Below the pieces are notes generated by a model. The model was not told the DNA's origin and ran no database searches. It saw only the letters and a list, made by a program, of their open reading frames with translations. From positions 1,426,001 to 1,490,000 of the forward strand of contig NZ_CP099734.1 of the NCBI RefSeq assembly GCF_025398175.1: a DNA stretch of 64,000 bases, in the 5' to 3' direction. Position 1 is the first letter of the stretch. Each line of letters begins with the position of its first letter. This document shows positions 54,687-64,000 of the stretch, piece after piece. The position numbers were made by a program, and so were the translations under genes. Source of the stretch: Photobacterium sp. TY1-4 (GTDB lineage Bacteria > Pseudomonadota > Gammaproteobacteria > Enterobacterales > Vibrionaceae).

Positions 54687-54769
54687 GTGATTCTCTCAAT
54701 TGATTTCATGATCTTTATTTTTCGGGTTTTGTTTTTGGATCTTGGTTTCTCGTCTATTGCATGGTTCGT

Positions 54770-55441
54770 TCAACTGGACTCGCGTCTGGGATCCTGCCCC
54801 ACCGATTCGGTATGCCAGGGCCAGCGCAACACCTCGCCGCCGGGCGGAATGTCATCATCATCATGGGTCACCATCAGCGCCGGAATGGCCTGCTGACGGA
54901 TCTGCTCAAACACAAACTGGCGAAACTCGGCGCGCAGAGCTTTATCCAGTTTACTGAACGGTTCATCAAGCAGAACTGCGCGGGGTTTCGACAGCAAGGT
55001 GCGCATCAGGCTGATCCGGGCGCGCTGACCGCCGGAGATTTCATCGGGCATCTGATTGGCCAGCGCGCCGAGCCCGATCTGATCAAGGATTGCCTGTGCT
55101 TTCGCTTTGCGGGCTGTGCCTTTGATGGTCTTGGGCAGGCCGAACGCCAGGTTTTCCCACACGTTGAGGTGCGGAAACAGCAAGTCATCTTGAAACAGAA
55201 TGCCGATCCGGCGCTGATCCGGTGCCAGAGGCAACATGTTCTCGCCATGGAGTTCAATGTTACCTGAGAGCTGGAAATACGGGCTTAAATGGCCGGCAAC
55301 GGCACTGAGTAGGGTTGATTTCCCACAGCCGCTCGGACCCATCAGGGTTAAGATTTCGCCGGGCGCGACCTGAAAGGTGAGCGGCGGAAACATCGCCTGC
55401 TCCCGGTTATTTATAGTGAGGTTTTCCACAGATAAGGTCAT
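54770..55441 (-). CDS. ynjD: ABC transporter ATP-binding protein YnjD-like
   Basis: A 223-residue ATPase with Walker A GPSGCGKST, signature ISGGQRARISLMRTLL and Walker B AVLLDEPFSKLD. It energises import through the YnjC-like permease. It overlaps the permease gene by 35 bases, suggesting translational coupling. The operon order (ynjA, fusion, ynjB, ynjC, ynjD, ynjF) is that of E. coli with ynjE missing. Substrate unknown; the family is sometimes annotated thiamine-like. Confidence 0.88.
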   Translation of the reverse strand: MTLSVENLTINNREQAMFPPLTFQVAPGEILTLMGPSGCGKSTLLSAVAGHLSPYFQLSGNIELHGENMLPLAPDQRRIGILFQDDLLFPHLNVWENLAFGLPKTIKGTARKAKAQAILDQIGLGALANQMPDEISGGQRARISLMRTLLSKPRAVLLDEPFSKLDKALRAEFRQFVFEQIRQQAIPALMVTHDDDDIPPGGEVLRWPWHTESVGQDPRRESS

Positions 55442-57140
55442 CCGTGCTTTCTCTCCGTTGTTGCAGGTTGGTCCGGCGGAATCGGGCGCTGAAGCGACTG
55501 GCCGCCATGGCTAAAGTAAAGAAAATGAGGGGCAGTACGCCCTGGATCAGGCCGTAAACGGCACTGACCCGACGGTCCTGTCCGCTCGCCAGCGTTACGG
55601 CCTCGGTGGTCACCGTTGAGATCCGTCCGGCACCGAGCATCTGGGTTGGCAGGTATTGGGCCAGGCTGACGCTGATCCCGACCGCGAGACCGAGCCAGAT
55701 TGCCGGCAGTAGTAACGGGCATTTAACCTGCCACCAGGTTTGCCAGCCGTTCAGGCCCAGACCACGGGCTGTCTGATCGAGGCGAATGTCGTAATGCCGC
55801 CACGGGCCGTCCAGCGCCAGGTACAGGTACGGGAAGACGAACAGCAGATGGCTCCAGCAGACCCAGAGCCAGTACCACTGGCCGGGGATCCAGTAGGTGG
55901 TGATCTGAATGCCGAATAACAGTGACAGTTGCGGGATCACCATCGGCAGGGCAATCAGCCAGCCGGGCAGGCCGCGCTGATACTTCTGTCGGTATTCCAG
56001 ACAGGCGATCGCCAGTACCAATGCGCCCAGGCTGCTGATCAGGGCCAGGGTGACGCTGCTGGTCGCCAGCTCAATCAACGAGGCGGATTCCTGTTGCCAG
56101 AACCGGCCACTGTAGCGGCTTGGCAGCAGATCCGGAAAGCGCCAGCGCTGGGCGACCGACCAGATCATCAATACCGGGACCACGATCAGCGGGATCGCAA
56201 TAAAGGGCAATGCGATCGGCCAAAAGCGCTGTCCGGTTAACTGTGACCGGGTTCGCCCCGTTTCGGGATTGAGGGCAGGACCACTGAGCTGCCAGCGTCG
56301 GTCGTAATGTAAGCTCAGCCATTCTGTCGCGCGCAGCATCCCAAGTGTCAGCATGGCAATTGTCAGCAGGAGCAGGGCACCGACTGCCGCGCGCGGCAGC
56401 AGGGTTAAATCTGGTTCGTTAAACCATTGCCACACCAGCACAGCTAACGTGGGTGGCCGGGTGGGACCGAGGATCAGCGCAACATCAACCACGGATAACC
56501 CGTAGGCGGTGACAGCAAAAATCGGCAGCCGCATCCCGGGCAGCCATTGCGGCAGGATCACCTTGATCCAGCTTTCGTGTCGGCTGTAACCCAGCCCGGC
56601 GGACACGGCCAGGAGCCGGCTGATCTGGATTTGCTGCAACACGGCAATACTCATCAGCAGCAGAAATGGGGTTTCCTTGACGGCCAGAGCCACCATCAGG
56701 CCAAGACCGTATGGGTCCTGGATCAGGCTAAACCAACCGTCGGTGTTGAACCCGGAAAATTCCAGCAGGCGGAACAACCAGCCGGTTGGAGAAAAGGTAA
56801 AGGCAAAGCCGATGGCAAAGGCAACATGGGGCATCGCCAGCATGGGTGACAAGGTGTGTTCTAAGAACTGCCAGCGGCGACTGCCCCAGTAGCGTTTCAG
56901 GATCACAAAGCAAAACACGGCTGCCAGCAGGGTGCTGCCCAGGCCGGTGAACAGGGTGAGGCCGATTGCGGCACTTAGCCCCGGCCAGTGCAGGACGCTG
57001 GAAAATGCCTGAAGATTCGGGGTGGTCATGCCCAATGCGGGCAGCCAGGAAAAAGCCGGGATCAGGATCCCCAAGACCCCGGGGACGAATGGCAGGGCAC
57101 ACAGAAACAAGGTGAGTAAATACAACAAGCGAATCATCAT
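55407..57140 (-). CDS. ynjC: ABC transporter permease YnjC-like
   Basis: A 577-residue double permease with about 12 membrane segments. Each half carries a binding-protein-dependent-transport inner-membrane loop that contacts the ATPase (YSRHESWIKVILPQWLPG and TARGLGLNGWQTWWQVKCP). The fused double permease is usual for the thiamine/iron-type importers. It starts 61 bases after the ynjB-like gene and overlaps ynjD by 35 bases. Confidence 0.88.
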   Translation of the reverse strand: MMIRLLYLLTLFLCALPFVPGVLGILIPAFSWLPALGMTTPNLQAFSSVLHWPGLSAAIGLTLFTGLGSTLLAAVFCFVILKRYWGSRRWQFLEHTLSPMLAMPHVAFAIGFAFTFSPTGWLFRLLEFSGFNTDGWFSLIQDPYGLGLMVALAVKETPFLLLMSIAVLQQIQISRLLAVSAGLGYSRHESWIKVILPQWLPGMRLPIFAVTAYGLSVVDVALILGPTRPPTLAVLVWQWFNEPDLTLLPRAAVGALLLLTIAMLTLGMLRATEWLSLHYDRRWQLSGPALNPETGRTRSQLTGQRFWPIALPFIAIPLIVVPVLMIWSVAQRWRFPDLLPSRYSGRFWQQESASLIELATSSVTLALISSLGALVLAIACLEYRQKYQRGLPGWLIALPMVIPQLSLLFGIQITTYWIPGQWYWLWVCWSHLLFVFPYLYLALDGPWRHYDIRLDQTARGLGLNGWQTWWQVKCPLLLPAIWLGLAVGISVSLAQYLPTQMLGAGRISTVTTEAVTLASGQDRRVSAVYGLIQGVLPLIFFTLAMAASRFSARFRRTNLQQRRESTDDLICGKPHYK

Positions 57141-57201
57141 ATATCAGTATGGCAGGGAGCAAGATTGGCCTTGCTCTCTGCCATGTTTTCCTTCTTGGTG
57201 A

Positions 57202-58380
57202 TCAGCTGCCGTAGCGTTTTTGCCATTCGAGTTCCAGCGCGGTTAACCAGCTCGGGTGCGGTTCCGGAATGGACTTGAACAGGGAAAACCCTTGCGAACC
57301 ACCCGTTGCCAGCGCATCGGCTTTAAGTACGGACGGATCGCCCCAGATCTTGGCATCAGCCTTACGCAGCTGGGCTTGCGGGCTCATCAGGAAATTGATC
57401 GCCACCAGAGCGCCTTCTTTGGCGCTGGCATTCCAGGGAATGGCCAGAAAGTGGATATTCGACAGGGCACCTTGCTGGAAAGCATAGGTCTGGGCAGATT
57501 CAGCCAGATTACCATTGGCGATGGCGGCGTTGGCGGCATTGGGATTAAAGGTGATGGCCAGCAGTAATTGCCGATCATCCAGCAACTGAATTGATTCGCT
57601 GGTGCCAGACGGGAACTGTTTTCCCTGTTGCCAGGCAACCGGGTGGAGCTGGTCCAGATACTGCCATAGCGGTGCCGTGATCCGATCGAACTTGGTGCGC
57701 TCCGACTTCGGGTCTATGGGCTGGTACAGGGCAGCTTTGTCTGCGGTCAGCTCCAGCAGGGCGGCTTTGAGAAAGCTGCTGCCGTGAAACTCCGGCGGTT
57801 GCGGGTAGCTGACTTTGCCGGGATAGGCCTTGGCGAGGCTCAGGAGCTCAGCAAAGTTCTGCGGCGGATTGTTCAGGGTCAGTTTGTCATGAATAAACAC
57901 CAACTGGCCGACGCCCCACGGCGCTTCCAGGCCATCGGTGGATTCGGTAAAATCTTCACTGACCGGCAGGGATTTGTCGACCAGCGACCAGTTCGGCAGC
58001 GCCTGGGTAAAGGGTCCGTACAACAGGTTGTTTTCTTTCATCGAACGGAAGTTTTCACCGTTGATCCACACCAGATCGACACTGCCGTCCTGATTTTTTC
58101 CTGCCGTTTTTTCCGCCAGCAGGCGCTGTGCGGTTTCGGCAATATCGGCCACTTTGACATGCTTGAGGCTGACGCCGTACTGGCTTTGCAACTGGCGATC
58201 CGTCCAGCGCAGGTAATCGTTGATTTCCTGGCTGCCACCCCACGCATTGAAGTAAACGGTTTGCCCTCGGGCTTTGTCGACCGTTTGCTGCCACTGTTCG
58301 GCAGAGAGGGGCGCTTGGTTACTGGCGCTCGCAAATCCGGCGACCAATGACAGGGCGAACCCGGCGAGTAATTTTTTCAT
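57202..58380 (-). CDS. ynjB: ABC transporter substrate-binding protein YnjB-like
   Basis: A 392-residue periplasmic protein with signal peptide (about 1-20, ending GFASA). The binding-domain start ([17 protein letters not shown]) and [13 protein letters not shown] resemble the extracellular solute-binding family 1 proteins such as E. coli YnjB. The ATG at 58380 gives an ideal signal peptide. It is 4 bases after the VTT-flavoprotein gene, so they are coupled. The ligand is unknown. Confidence 0.88.
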   Translation of the reverse strand: MKKLLAGFALSLVAGFASASNQAPLSAEQWQQTVDKARGQTVYFNAWGGSQEINDYLRWTDRQLQSQYGVSLKHVKVADIAETAQRLLAEKTAGKNQDGSVDLVWINGENFRSMKENNLLYGPFTQALPNWSLVDKSLPVSEDFTESTDGLEAPWGVGQLVFIHDKLTLNNPPQNFAELLSLAKAYPGKVSYPQPPEFHGSSFLKAALLELTADKAALYQPIDPKSERTKFDRITAPLWQYLDQLHPVAWQQGKQFPSGTSESIQLLDDRQLLLAITFNPNAANAAIANGNLAESAQTYAFQQGALSNIHFLAIPWNASAKEGALVAINFLMSPQAQLRKADAKIWGDPSVLKADALATGGSQGFSLFKSIPEPHPSWLTALELEWQKRYGS

Positions 58381-58384
58381 GAAA

Positions 58385-60607
58385 TTAGCTGTCCCTTTCT
58401 TGTTTGAATTGGGTTTCGGATAACGTGCGTTTCGAGGTCTCGGTCCCTGCGCGGTCACGACGCATCCAGCGGTGATACTTTTCGACCCAGGCCAGCAGTG
58501 TCTGCGGGGCGTTGGCTTGTTTCCACACCCCGGCCGTATATTTGGCGGCTTCGCTCATGGTTGGATACGGGTGCACGGTGCCGAGGATCTTGTTTAAGCC
58601 TAAGCCATGTCGCATCGCCAGGGTAAATTCTGCCAGCAATTCACCGGCCCCGGTGCCGACAATTGTGGCCCCGAGAATCGTATCTTTGCCTTTGGGTGTA
58701 ATGACCTTCACAAAACCGTGATCCGAACCATCGGTAATGGCCCGATCCAAATCATCCAGGTCGTAGGTGATCACATCATAATCAATGCCTTGCGATTTGG
58801 CTTCAGTTTCATTGATCCCGACCCGGGCCACTTCCGGTGCGGTGTAGGTCACCGCAGGGAGCACCGAGTAATCGGCTTTGAATTTCTTGAACTGGCCAAA
58901 CAGGCCGTTGACCGCGGCATACCAGGCCTGATGCGCTGCGGCATGGGTCAGTTGGAACGGACCGGCGACATCACCGACGGCGAATATATTCGGGTACGCC
59001 GTCTGCATAAAGGCGTTGACCTGCACGGTGCCGCGTTCTGTGGTTTCGATCCCCAGTGTTTCAAGGCCGAACCCTTGCACATTGGCGACCCGGCCGAGGG
59101 CTAGCAGCAGGGCATCGAATTCAACCACCACCTGTTTTTCCTGATTCCAGTCGAGGTAAGCCCGGAATACGGGCTGCCCCTGGGCATCCTGCGTCGCTTC
59201 AAAGCGCATGGCCCGGTGGCCGAGTTTGACGTCAACGCCATCGGATTGCAGGCTCTGCAACACCAGTGTCGCGGCATCGGCATCTTCACGGACCAGCAGT
59301 TGTTCGGCCATTTCGACCAGCGTGACGTCACTGCCGAGGCGAGCAAAGCTCTGGGCCAGCTCACAGCCGATCGGGCCGCCGCCAAGCACCAGCAAGCGCT
59401 TGGGTTGGGTTTCAAGCGACCAGATGGTATCGGAAGTGTAGTAGTTGACTGCCTCTAAGCCGGGGATCGGCGGCACGAGCGGTCGGGCACCGGTGGCGAT
59501 GACAATATTGCGGGTGGTGATGCGCTGGCCGTTGACCTCAACTTCCCACGGCGACAGGATCCGGGCATCGCCCTGAATACAGTTGACCCCCAGTTTTGAA
59601 TAGCGCTCAACCGAGTCATGGGGCTCGACCTTGCGGATCACCGCCTGCACCCGCGCCATCACCCGGGCAAAATCGACGGTCGGGCGGTCCGTGGTGATGC
59701 CGAATTCATCGGCACGGCTGATTTCAGCCATGGTATGCGCAGCACGGATCAGTGCTTTCGACGGCACACAACCGGTATTGAGGCAATCGCCTCCCATTTT
59801 ATGGCGCTCGATCAGGGTCACTTTGGCTTTGACGGCAGCAGCGATGTAGGCACTGACTAACCCGCCAGCCCCGGCACCAATCACCACCATATTCTGGTCG
59901 AACTGATTTGGGCGGGTCCAGCCGGTGTAGATCCGACGGCGGTTATACAGGTTCATCAGCCCTTTGGCCAAGAGCGGGAAAACGCCAAGTAAGGCCAGTG
60001 AGAACAATACTTGCGGGGAAATCACCCCGCTCAGGGAGTCAATTTCACCCAGTTGGGTCCCGGCATTGATATACACCATGGTGCCTGCCAGCATCCCGAG
60101 TTGGCTGATGAGGTAGAACATCCGGGTGGAAATCGGTGTCAGGCCCATCAGCAGGTTGACCAGAAAGAACGGAAACACCGGGATCAAGCGCAGGGTAAAC
60201 AGATACAGCGGGCCATCTTTTTCGATGCCGGCATTGATAGGGGCCAGACGGTGGCCAAATTTGTCCTGAACCCAGTCACGCAGAATATAGCGGCTGAACA
60301 GAAAAGCCAGGGTGGCCCCGATGGAGCTGGCAAAAGAGACCAGCAGCAGGCTCCACCAGAAGCCGAACAGCGCGGCGCCCAGCAAGGTCATGATCGCTGC
60401 GCCCGGCAGCGACAGTGCGGTCACCCCAATATAAATCGCAAAGTAAATCAGGCTGGCCATGAGCGGCTGACTGGCAATCGTGTCCTGCAGGGCGAGTTGC
60501 TGTGCTTTGGCCTGCTCGAGGGTGAAGTACTGGCCGAGATCAAACACAAACCAGAGGCCGATGAGGGCGGCAACGATACTGAATAGCCCTATTTTTTTCT
60601 TATCCAT
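58385..60607 (-). CDS. Fusion of a VTT (TVP38/TMEM64) membrane domain and a flavin-dependent disulfide reductase
   Basis: A 740-residue fusion. Residues about 1-225 are membrane segments of a VTT/SNARE-associated Golgi family domain ([32 protein letters not shown]). Residues about 235-720 are a pyridine nucleotide-disulfide oxidoreductase with FAD-binding GAGAGG, the redox-active pair CLNTGC (Cys275 and Cys280), NAD-binding GGGPIG and the C-terminal dimer domain (HPYPTMSEA). It resembles mercuric or dihydrolipoamide reductases, but lacks a visible mercury-binding N-terminus and, near the C-terminus, a vicinal cysteine pair. It lies between ynjA- and ynjB-like genes with 4- and 8-base gaps, so it belongs to that operon. 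It may pass reducing power across or within the membrane; substrate unknown. Confidence 0.88.
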   Translation of the reverse strand: MDKKKIGLFSIVAALIGLWFVFDLGQYFTLEQAKAQQLALQDTIASQPLMASLIYFAIYIGVTALSLPGAAIMTLLGAALFGFWWSLLLVSFASSIGATLAFLFSRYILRDWVQDKFGHRLAPINAGIEKDGPLYLFTLRLIPVFPFFLVNLLMGLTPISTRMFYLISQLGMLAGTMVYINAGTQLGEIDSLSGVISPQVLFSLALLGVFPLLAKGLMNLYNRRRIYTGWTRPNQFDQNMVVIGAGAGGLVSAYIAAAVKAKVTLIERHKMGGDCLNTGCVPSKALIRAAHTMAEISRADEFGITTDRPTVDFARVMARVQAVIRKVEPHDSVERYSKLGVNCIQGDARILSPWEVEVNGQRITTRNIVIATGARPLVPPIPGLEAVNYYTSDTIWSLETQPKRLLVLGGGPIGCELAQSFARLGSDVTLVEMAEQLLVREDADAATLVLQSLQSDGVDVKLGHRAMRFEATQDAQGQPVFRAYLDWNQEKQVVVEFDALLLALGRVANVQGFGLETLGIETTERGTVQVNAFMQTAYPNIFAVGDVAGPFQLTHAAAHQAWYAAVNGLFGQFKKFKADYSVLPAVTYTAPEVARVGINETEAKSQGIDYDVITYDLDDLDRAITDGSDHGFVKVITPKGKDTILGATIVGTGAGELLAEFTLAMRHGLGLNKILGTVHPYPTMSEAAKYTAGVWKQANAPQTLLAWVEKYHRWMRRDRAGTETSKRTLSETQFKQERDS

Positions 60608-60615
60608 GAGGTTCC

Positions 60616-61206
60616 CTATTTTGTGTGGTCAGCCGGCTGAGTCGCGTTCGGGTTGGCTTGCTCCGGCTGGATCGGCAGCGAGCAAAAGCCCTGCGCAGGT
60701 ACATCCAGGGCGGTATTAAATTTGGCGGAGAGATTCTGGAAGGCGATCAGGGCCGTCAGTTCGACCAGCGCATCCTCGTCGTACCATTGCTGCAATGCAG
60801 AGAGCATGGCATCGGTCACCTGTTGTCCGGTGATGGTGATGGCTTCGGTATAGCCCAGTACCGCTTGCTCTTCGGCACTGAATAAGCCACTTTGTTGCCA
60901 GTGTGCCAGCGCCTTGATTTTTTCGACGGAGTCACAACGTTCGGCCAGTTTCATGCCGTTGGCATCGACACAAAATGCGCAGAGGTTGAGTTGCGATACC
61001 CGGACACAGATCAGTGAGCGAATCACCGGGGTTAATGGCGAAGATTTGCGGTCCAGGTAGCCAAAAAAGCCGGCAACCAGCCAGAACAGAGTGGGGCGTC
61101 GTCCCCATAATAAGGCCGGATTCAGAGGATGGCCGTAATGGCGCTTCTGAAGCCAGAGGAGCGGCTTGATGAGAAATGAGTAATCTTGCTTGGCTGAAAT
61201 ACGCAC
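60616..61206 (-). CDS. ynjA: Carboxymuconolactone decarboxylase/AhpD-like protein (YnjA-like)
   Basis: A 196-residue protein with the AhpD-like CxxC as CAFCVDAN (Cys at about 76 and 79). The usual histidine three residues after the second cysteine is replaced by asparagine (CVDAN). AhpD-like proteins reduce peroxides or carry dithiol electrons. It is the first gene of the ynj-like operon, 8 bases ahead of the VTT-flavoprotein gene, so the reductase could supply electrons to its disulfide. The position matches E. coli ynjA. Confidence 0.85.
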   Translation of the reverse strand: MRISAKQDYSFLIKPLLWLQKRHYGHPLNPALLWGRRPTLFWLVAGFFGYLDRKSSPLTPVIRSLICVRVSQLNLCAFCVDANGMKLAERCDSVEKIKALAHWQQSGLFSAEEQAVLGYTEAITITGQQVTDAMLSALQQWYDEDALVELTALIAFQNLSAKFNTALDVPAQGFCSLPIQPEQANPNATQPADHTK

Positions 61207-61355
61207 GTGTGCCTCTTAGGTTGCCAGTGGGCCACATATGCAACAAAGATAGCACGAATCGTTGCGCAGCATGCAGCTCTACCGAATGGTATGAGACAAG
61301 ACCGAGCAACGGTTGGAAAACTTTCAGTTTTGAGAGAAAAAATCTTTAAATTCGT

Positions 61356-61748
61356 TTAGTTGAGCGAAATATAGACGGATTTGGCCTCTTGCTGCTGCGC
61401 CATATCCGGAATGGCGGGCTGGGAAACAAACAAATAACCGGACGCCAGGACCGGCAGTAAGGCAAGGGCCATGGTTTTGCCGATATGATAGTTGCGGTAC
61501 CAGTATTTTTTGGCACGGATTTTAAGCAAAACGCCCCACAGCAACAGCAGGCCGTTAAACCCAGCGGTCAAGGCTAGTATTTCATCGAGCATTGAAAACG
61601 GGGCCAGTTGTTGATGGACAACAAAGACGATGATTGCTGTCGGCAGAAAGTTCAGCAGGACTAACAGGCGCATCAGTTTTGGCCATTTGCAAAACTTGTC
61701 TTTGAACATCTGATTGGATTGTCCTGGAAAAGGCTGCGAGCTGTACAT
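61356..61748 (-). CDS. Small hypothetical membrane protein
   Basis: A 130-residue protein with about three membrane segments (residues about 22-42, 50-68 and 90-108), a cytoplasmic-looking positive loop between segments (KIRAKKYWYRNYH) and a short polar tail. I do not recognise a family. GGAAGG precedes the ATG at 61748, and an upstream in-frame ATG would add a hydrophilic 34-residue extension. It is separate from the ynj operon and from tfoY. Confidence 0.65.
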   Translation of the reverse strand: MYSSQPFPGQSNQMFKDKFCKWPKLMRLLVLLNFLPTAIIVFVVHQQLAPFSMLDEILALTAGFNGLLLLWGVLLKIRAKKYWYRNYHIGKTMALALLPVLASGYLFVSQPAIPDMAQQQEAKSVYISLN

Positions 61749-62022
61749 GATACCTTCCTTCCGGCTGCGTTGACGCCCCAATTCTACTGAGGTCGCAAGG
61801 GATGAAAACCCTGTTGATGAATTTGTGAACAGCTTTGGGAGTGGTGTCAATCTTTGTCATTTCTTAACAGAAAAATGTCTTTCGGTTGGTACAAATTTGA
61901 CAGGGCGCAGGGCATATAAATACTCCCCGTGGCGACCGACATTGAACCGCGTAGTTTGCTTCTTAAATGCTTGTTCAGGTCAGGGATGGCTTGGTTAAGG
62001 GATGGGAAGCGAAGCATGAAAT
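61749..62022. other. Intergenic region between the small membrane protein gene and tfoY terminator
   Basis: A 274-base non-coding stretch, A+T-rich near 61850-61960. It should hold the membrane-protein promoter. Nothing else is identified. Confidence 0.4.
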
Positions 62023-62051
62023 AAAAAAAGAGGCGCAAGCCGCCTCTTTTT
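62023..62051 (-). terminator. Intrinsic terminator of tfoY
   Basis: GAGGCG (62030-62035) pairs with CGCCTC (62041-62046) and A/T tracts extend both arms; the minus strand ends in a long T run (plus-strand A run at 62023-62029). Confidence 0.9.
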
Positions 62052-62071
62052 CACAATGAATCGGGAAGGGT

Positions 62072-62665
62072 TCAGCCGTTGAGTTTTGACAACAGCTCGG
62101 AACGACGCTGCGGTGGAATGACGGACCAGTGACGTCCGCTCACCGCGCCTTCCAGCGCCCAGAGCAAGTCGATACTGACCGTTTCCTGATGCGTTTCCTG
62201 CAGAGCTTTATAAGCGTTTAATGCACCGGCTTCGTAGAGTTCGTCGACGGTACAAATCCCTGCTTTTTTCAGCATTCGTTCGTTGGCTAAACGTAGGTTC
62301 GGCAAATCCTTGATACGGCTCGGGCCGGTCTGGCTTTTCTTTTCCTTGTCCTGTTTAGCAGCCTCAAAAGATTGTTTGGCGTGTTCGATAATTTGCTCTG
62401 GCGCATCCCACCACTCCTCAGGAATTGCGAAGTGTTTGGTGACGACCGGAAATCCACGCTTTTTGTAAACGTATGGGCTGAGTCCTGCTTGTTTAAATTG
62501 TTCTTCGTTTTCGGCATTGGCACGCAGGTGAAGTTTGTCGTTAACCACTAACGCAAACATGGTTTCGCCTGAGAAAATCCCAAAACCACCAAACATTGAA
62601 CGTGATTTTACATTTTCAAAACATTGAAACAGTCGAAGAGAATCTTTAAGTACTGGTTTGTCCAT
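62072..62665 (-). CDS. tfoY: TfoX/Sxy-family regulator, TfoY type
   Basis: A 197-residue cytoplasmic regulator with an N-terminal TfoX domain ([21 protein letters not shown]) and a C-terminal TfoX domain ([42 protein letters not shown]). In Vibrio, TfoX and TfoY are paralogues: TfoX drives chitin-induced competence; TfoY is preceded by a c-di-GMP riboswitch and promotes motility and type VI secretion. The riboswitch at 62790-62899 identifies this one as TfoY. The ATG at 62665 gives the normal family start; an extension from 62698 is unlikely. Confidence 0.9.
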   Translation of the reverse strand: MDKPVLKDSLRLFQCFENVKSRSMFGGFGIFSGETMFALVVNDKLHLRANAENEEQFKQAGLSPYVYKKRGFPVVTKHFAIPEEWWDAPEQIIEHAKQSFEAAKQDKEKKSQTGPSRIKDLPNLRLANERMLKKAGICTVDELYEAGALNAYKALQETHQETVSIDLLWALEGAVSGRHWSVIPPQRRSELLSKLNG

Positions 62666-62789
62666 GCTTCTTACTCGGTGAAAAATTTCTCGAGTCACCT
62701 AACAACAGAGCGAGGATTCAGATTAGCAAATTACGAAGAAAAGCAATGTCAGGGATTTGTCAGGATTCTGAACATGACTTCTTGCTACA

Positions 62790-62899
62790 TCCATCGGCAA
62801 CCCCGCTACCATAAGTCCACTTAGTTATTGATAAATAAGTAACTCTTAGGCCGGAGGCTTTGCGTCCCATTCTTTAGAATGGTTTGCCTTGTTCGTGAC
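62790..62899 (-). ncRNA. Cyclic-di-GMP-I (GEMM-I) riboswitch upstream of tfoY
   Basis: On the minus strand the core of Vibrio Vc2-type riboswitches is present. GCAAACCATTC (62878-62888) is followed by GGGACGCAAAGCCTCCGG (62851-62868) and, in the second stem, GGTAGCGGGGTTGCCGATG (62792-62810). These match the conserved segments of the V. cholerae VC1722 (tfoY) leader almost base for base. The first stem is CCATTC-TAAA-GAATGG, so the tetraloop is TAAA where the Vc2 RNA has GAAA. It lies about 125 bases before the tfoY ATG. A short ORF MFRILTNP (62775-62749) lies between. Confidence 0.93.
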
Positions 62900-63114
62900 A
62901 TAAACAAGCATATCTCAGAAGATATTTTTGAACTTGGTCCCATTTTTAAAAATGTGATATTGCTCCCACAAATAGATCCTAAAGCCTGCTAGCAAAAATT
63001 TAAAACTTATTAAATTTTGAACAAGTTGGTCGGGATTGGGCCAGATTTAACACGTTATGGGTCTTGATAAATTCGGGATGTAAATCTGTGGTCAGAGGAT
63101 GGTCAAAATTGCAA
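62900..63114. other. Promoter region between purR terminator and tfoY riboswitch
   Basis: An A+T-rich stretch that should hold the tfoY promoter(s). No ORF is supported. I see no unmistakable -35/-10 pair. Confidence 0.4.
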
Positions 63115-63147
63115 CAAAAAACCGATAGCAAGCTATCGGTTTTTTTG
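63115..63147. terminator. Bidirectional terminator between purR and tfoY
   Basis: ACCGATAGC and GCTATCGGT pair around AA, with a run of A before and T after, so it can end minus-strand purR transcription. Confidence 0.92.
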
Positions 63148-63174
63148 AAAAGAAAAATTGAAGTGTTTATGAAA

Positions 63175-64000
63175 TCAGATGTTTAGGTTCTTGACTGATT
63201 TTCTCACGACCAATTCGGGCGCCATTTCAAAGATCCGGCGTTCATGTTGTTTGTCTTTCACCCGTGCCATCAGGATTTCAATGGCTTTCTTACCCAACCG
63301 TTGTTTCGGCTGGTGGATGGTGGTGAGCGGTGGTGAGAAGTACGGCGCTAGATCGATATTGTCATAACCGATGATGGAGATATCATCCGGCACGCGCAGA
63401 CCCGCTTGCTCAAACGTACTGATCAGCGCCATTGCCATAATGTCGTTAAAGCAGAAAATCGCGGTCGGGCGCTCTTCCATGGCGATGAACTGCTTGGCAG
63501 CCGCCACGGCAGATTCACACTCAAAATCGCCTTCAATCAGCCAGTCCGGATTGACGCTCAAATTGGCTTCAGCCATGGCTTTGTGGAAGCCTTTGAGGCG
63601 CTCACGGCAGGTCAGTTTTTCACTGTGTCCGGTCAGGCAGCCAATTTTCTGGTGGCCGTGTTCAATAAAGTATTTGGTCGCGACATAGCCACCCAATTCC
63701 GCATTGTCCTGGATTTTGTCGGTGTGCGGGCTCTCCGGACCCCAGTCCATGACCACCATCGGCAGATCTTTCTGGCGCTCGAGCAGGGCCAGCAGTTTAT
63801 CGTCCAGATCGGAACACATCACCAGTAATCCGTCGACCCGCTTTTCAGCCAGCATGCGCAGATAGTCACGTTGCTTTTCCAGGTTCCCTTCGGTGTTACA
63901 CAGGATCAGCGTGTAGCCTTCGCCATAACAATATTCTTCAACCCCATGTACAACTTCGGCAAAGAACGGGTTGGTTGATTTGGTCACCAGCATGCCGATG
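63175..64000 (-). CDS. purR: Purine repressor PurR (C-terminal part, cut by window edge)
   Basis: The frame is open to the right window edge, so the N-terminal helix-turn-helix and hinge lie outside; about 274 C-terminal residues are visible. The LacI-type ligand-binding domain closely matches E. coli Pur[46 protein letters not shown] and [11 protein letters not shown]. PurR represses purine biosynthesis when bound to hypoxanthine or guanine. It is convergent-spaced from tfoY by a bidirectional terminator. Confidence 0.93.
   Translation of the reverse strand, partial: IGMLVTKSTNPFFAEVVHGVEEYCYGEGYTLILCNTEGNLEKQRDYLRMLAEKRVDGLLVMCSDLDDKLLALLERQKDLPMVVMDWGPESPHTDKIQDNAELGGYVATKYFIEHGHQKIGCLTGHSEKLTCRERLKGFHKAMAEANLSVNPDWLIEGDFECESAVAAAKQFIAMEERPTAIFCFNDIMAMALISTFEQAGLRVPDDISIIGYDNIDLAPYFSPPLTTIHQPKQRLGKKAIEILMARVKDKQHERRIFEMAPELVVRKSVKNLNI

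Noticed and set aside
1-64000. CRISPR arrays, tRNA, rRNA, prophage or integrase genes
   Set aside because: No regularly spaced repeats, no cloverleaf-like or rRNA segments, and no phage or recombinase genes were seen on either strand.

Overview
The window is about 64 kb of chromosome from a gammaproteobacterium, most likely a Vibrionaceae member (Photobacterium, Vibrio or a relative). The evidence is a tfoY gene preceded by a cyclic-di-GMP-I (GEMM-I) riboswitch, the arsenate block with ArsJ, artPIQM, punC/punR, a DUF2986 gene, and the rlmI-acyP-tusE-yccA and ynjA-F neighbourhoods familiar from gammaproteobacteria. No rRNA, tRNA, prophage or CRISPR array is visible. Both edges cut a gene: an acyl-CoA hydrolase/transferase on the left and purR on the right.

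Positions 1-9005 form a neutral-lipid island: a CoA hydrolase/transferase, a phasin, a wax ester synthase/diacylglycerol acyltransferase (WS/DGAT), an acyl-CoA-binding protein, a two-domain fatty acyl-CoA reductase, a GMC alcohol oxidoreductase and an alpha/beta hydrolase. Together these could make fatty alcohols and wax esters (or triacylglycerol), coat the granules, and later hydrolyse and oxidise them. Positions 9072-13203 are an arsenate-resistance block: an ArsC-ArsR fusion, a CX5R phosphatase, a GAPDH and ArsJ, with a shared 11-base motif in both promoters.

Positions 13433-16675 hold a GAF/PAS/GGDEF/EAL protein and a small conserved gene. Alanine dehydrogenase (17498-18613) lies between two directly oriented 161-162 bp MITE-like repeats. 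Then come an L,D-transpeptidase, a multidomain chitinase, a CsgI/YccT-like protein, a TauE/SafE transporter, and the RNA-modification and housekeeping genes rlmI, acyP, tusE and yccA around a chemoreceptor.

Positions 30219-43091 carry an orphan amino-acid-binding lipoprotein, a SPOR protein, a di-haem peroxidase-like protein with an Ig-like tail, an OFA-type MFS transporter, a YdcH-like protein, gltS, and a second GGDEF/EAL protein. Positions 43250-46257 are the arginine importer artPIQM behind a tandem ArgR box. punC/punR, fdhD, a LysR regulator and a YdeP/FdhF-like molybdoenzyme with an FNR-like site follow.

Positions 54072-61206 are a ynj-type operon (ynjA, VTT/flavin-disulfide reductase fusion, ynjB, ynjC, ynjD, ynjF) of unknown substrate. 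The right end has a small membrane protein, tfoY with its riboswitch, and purR. Cyclic-di-GMP recurs in the window: two GGDEF/EAL proteins and a c-di-GMP-sensing RNA. No computation or database search was run; family names come from motif and sequence recognition.
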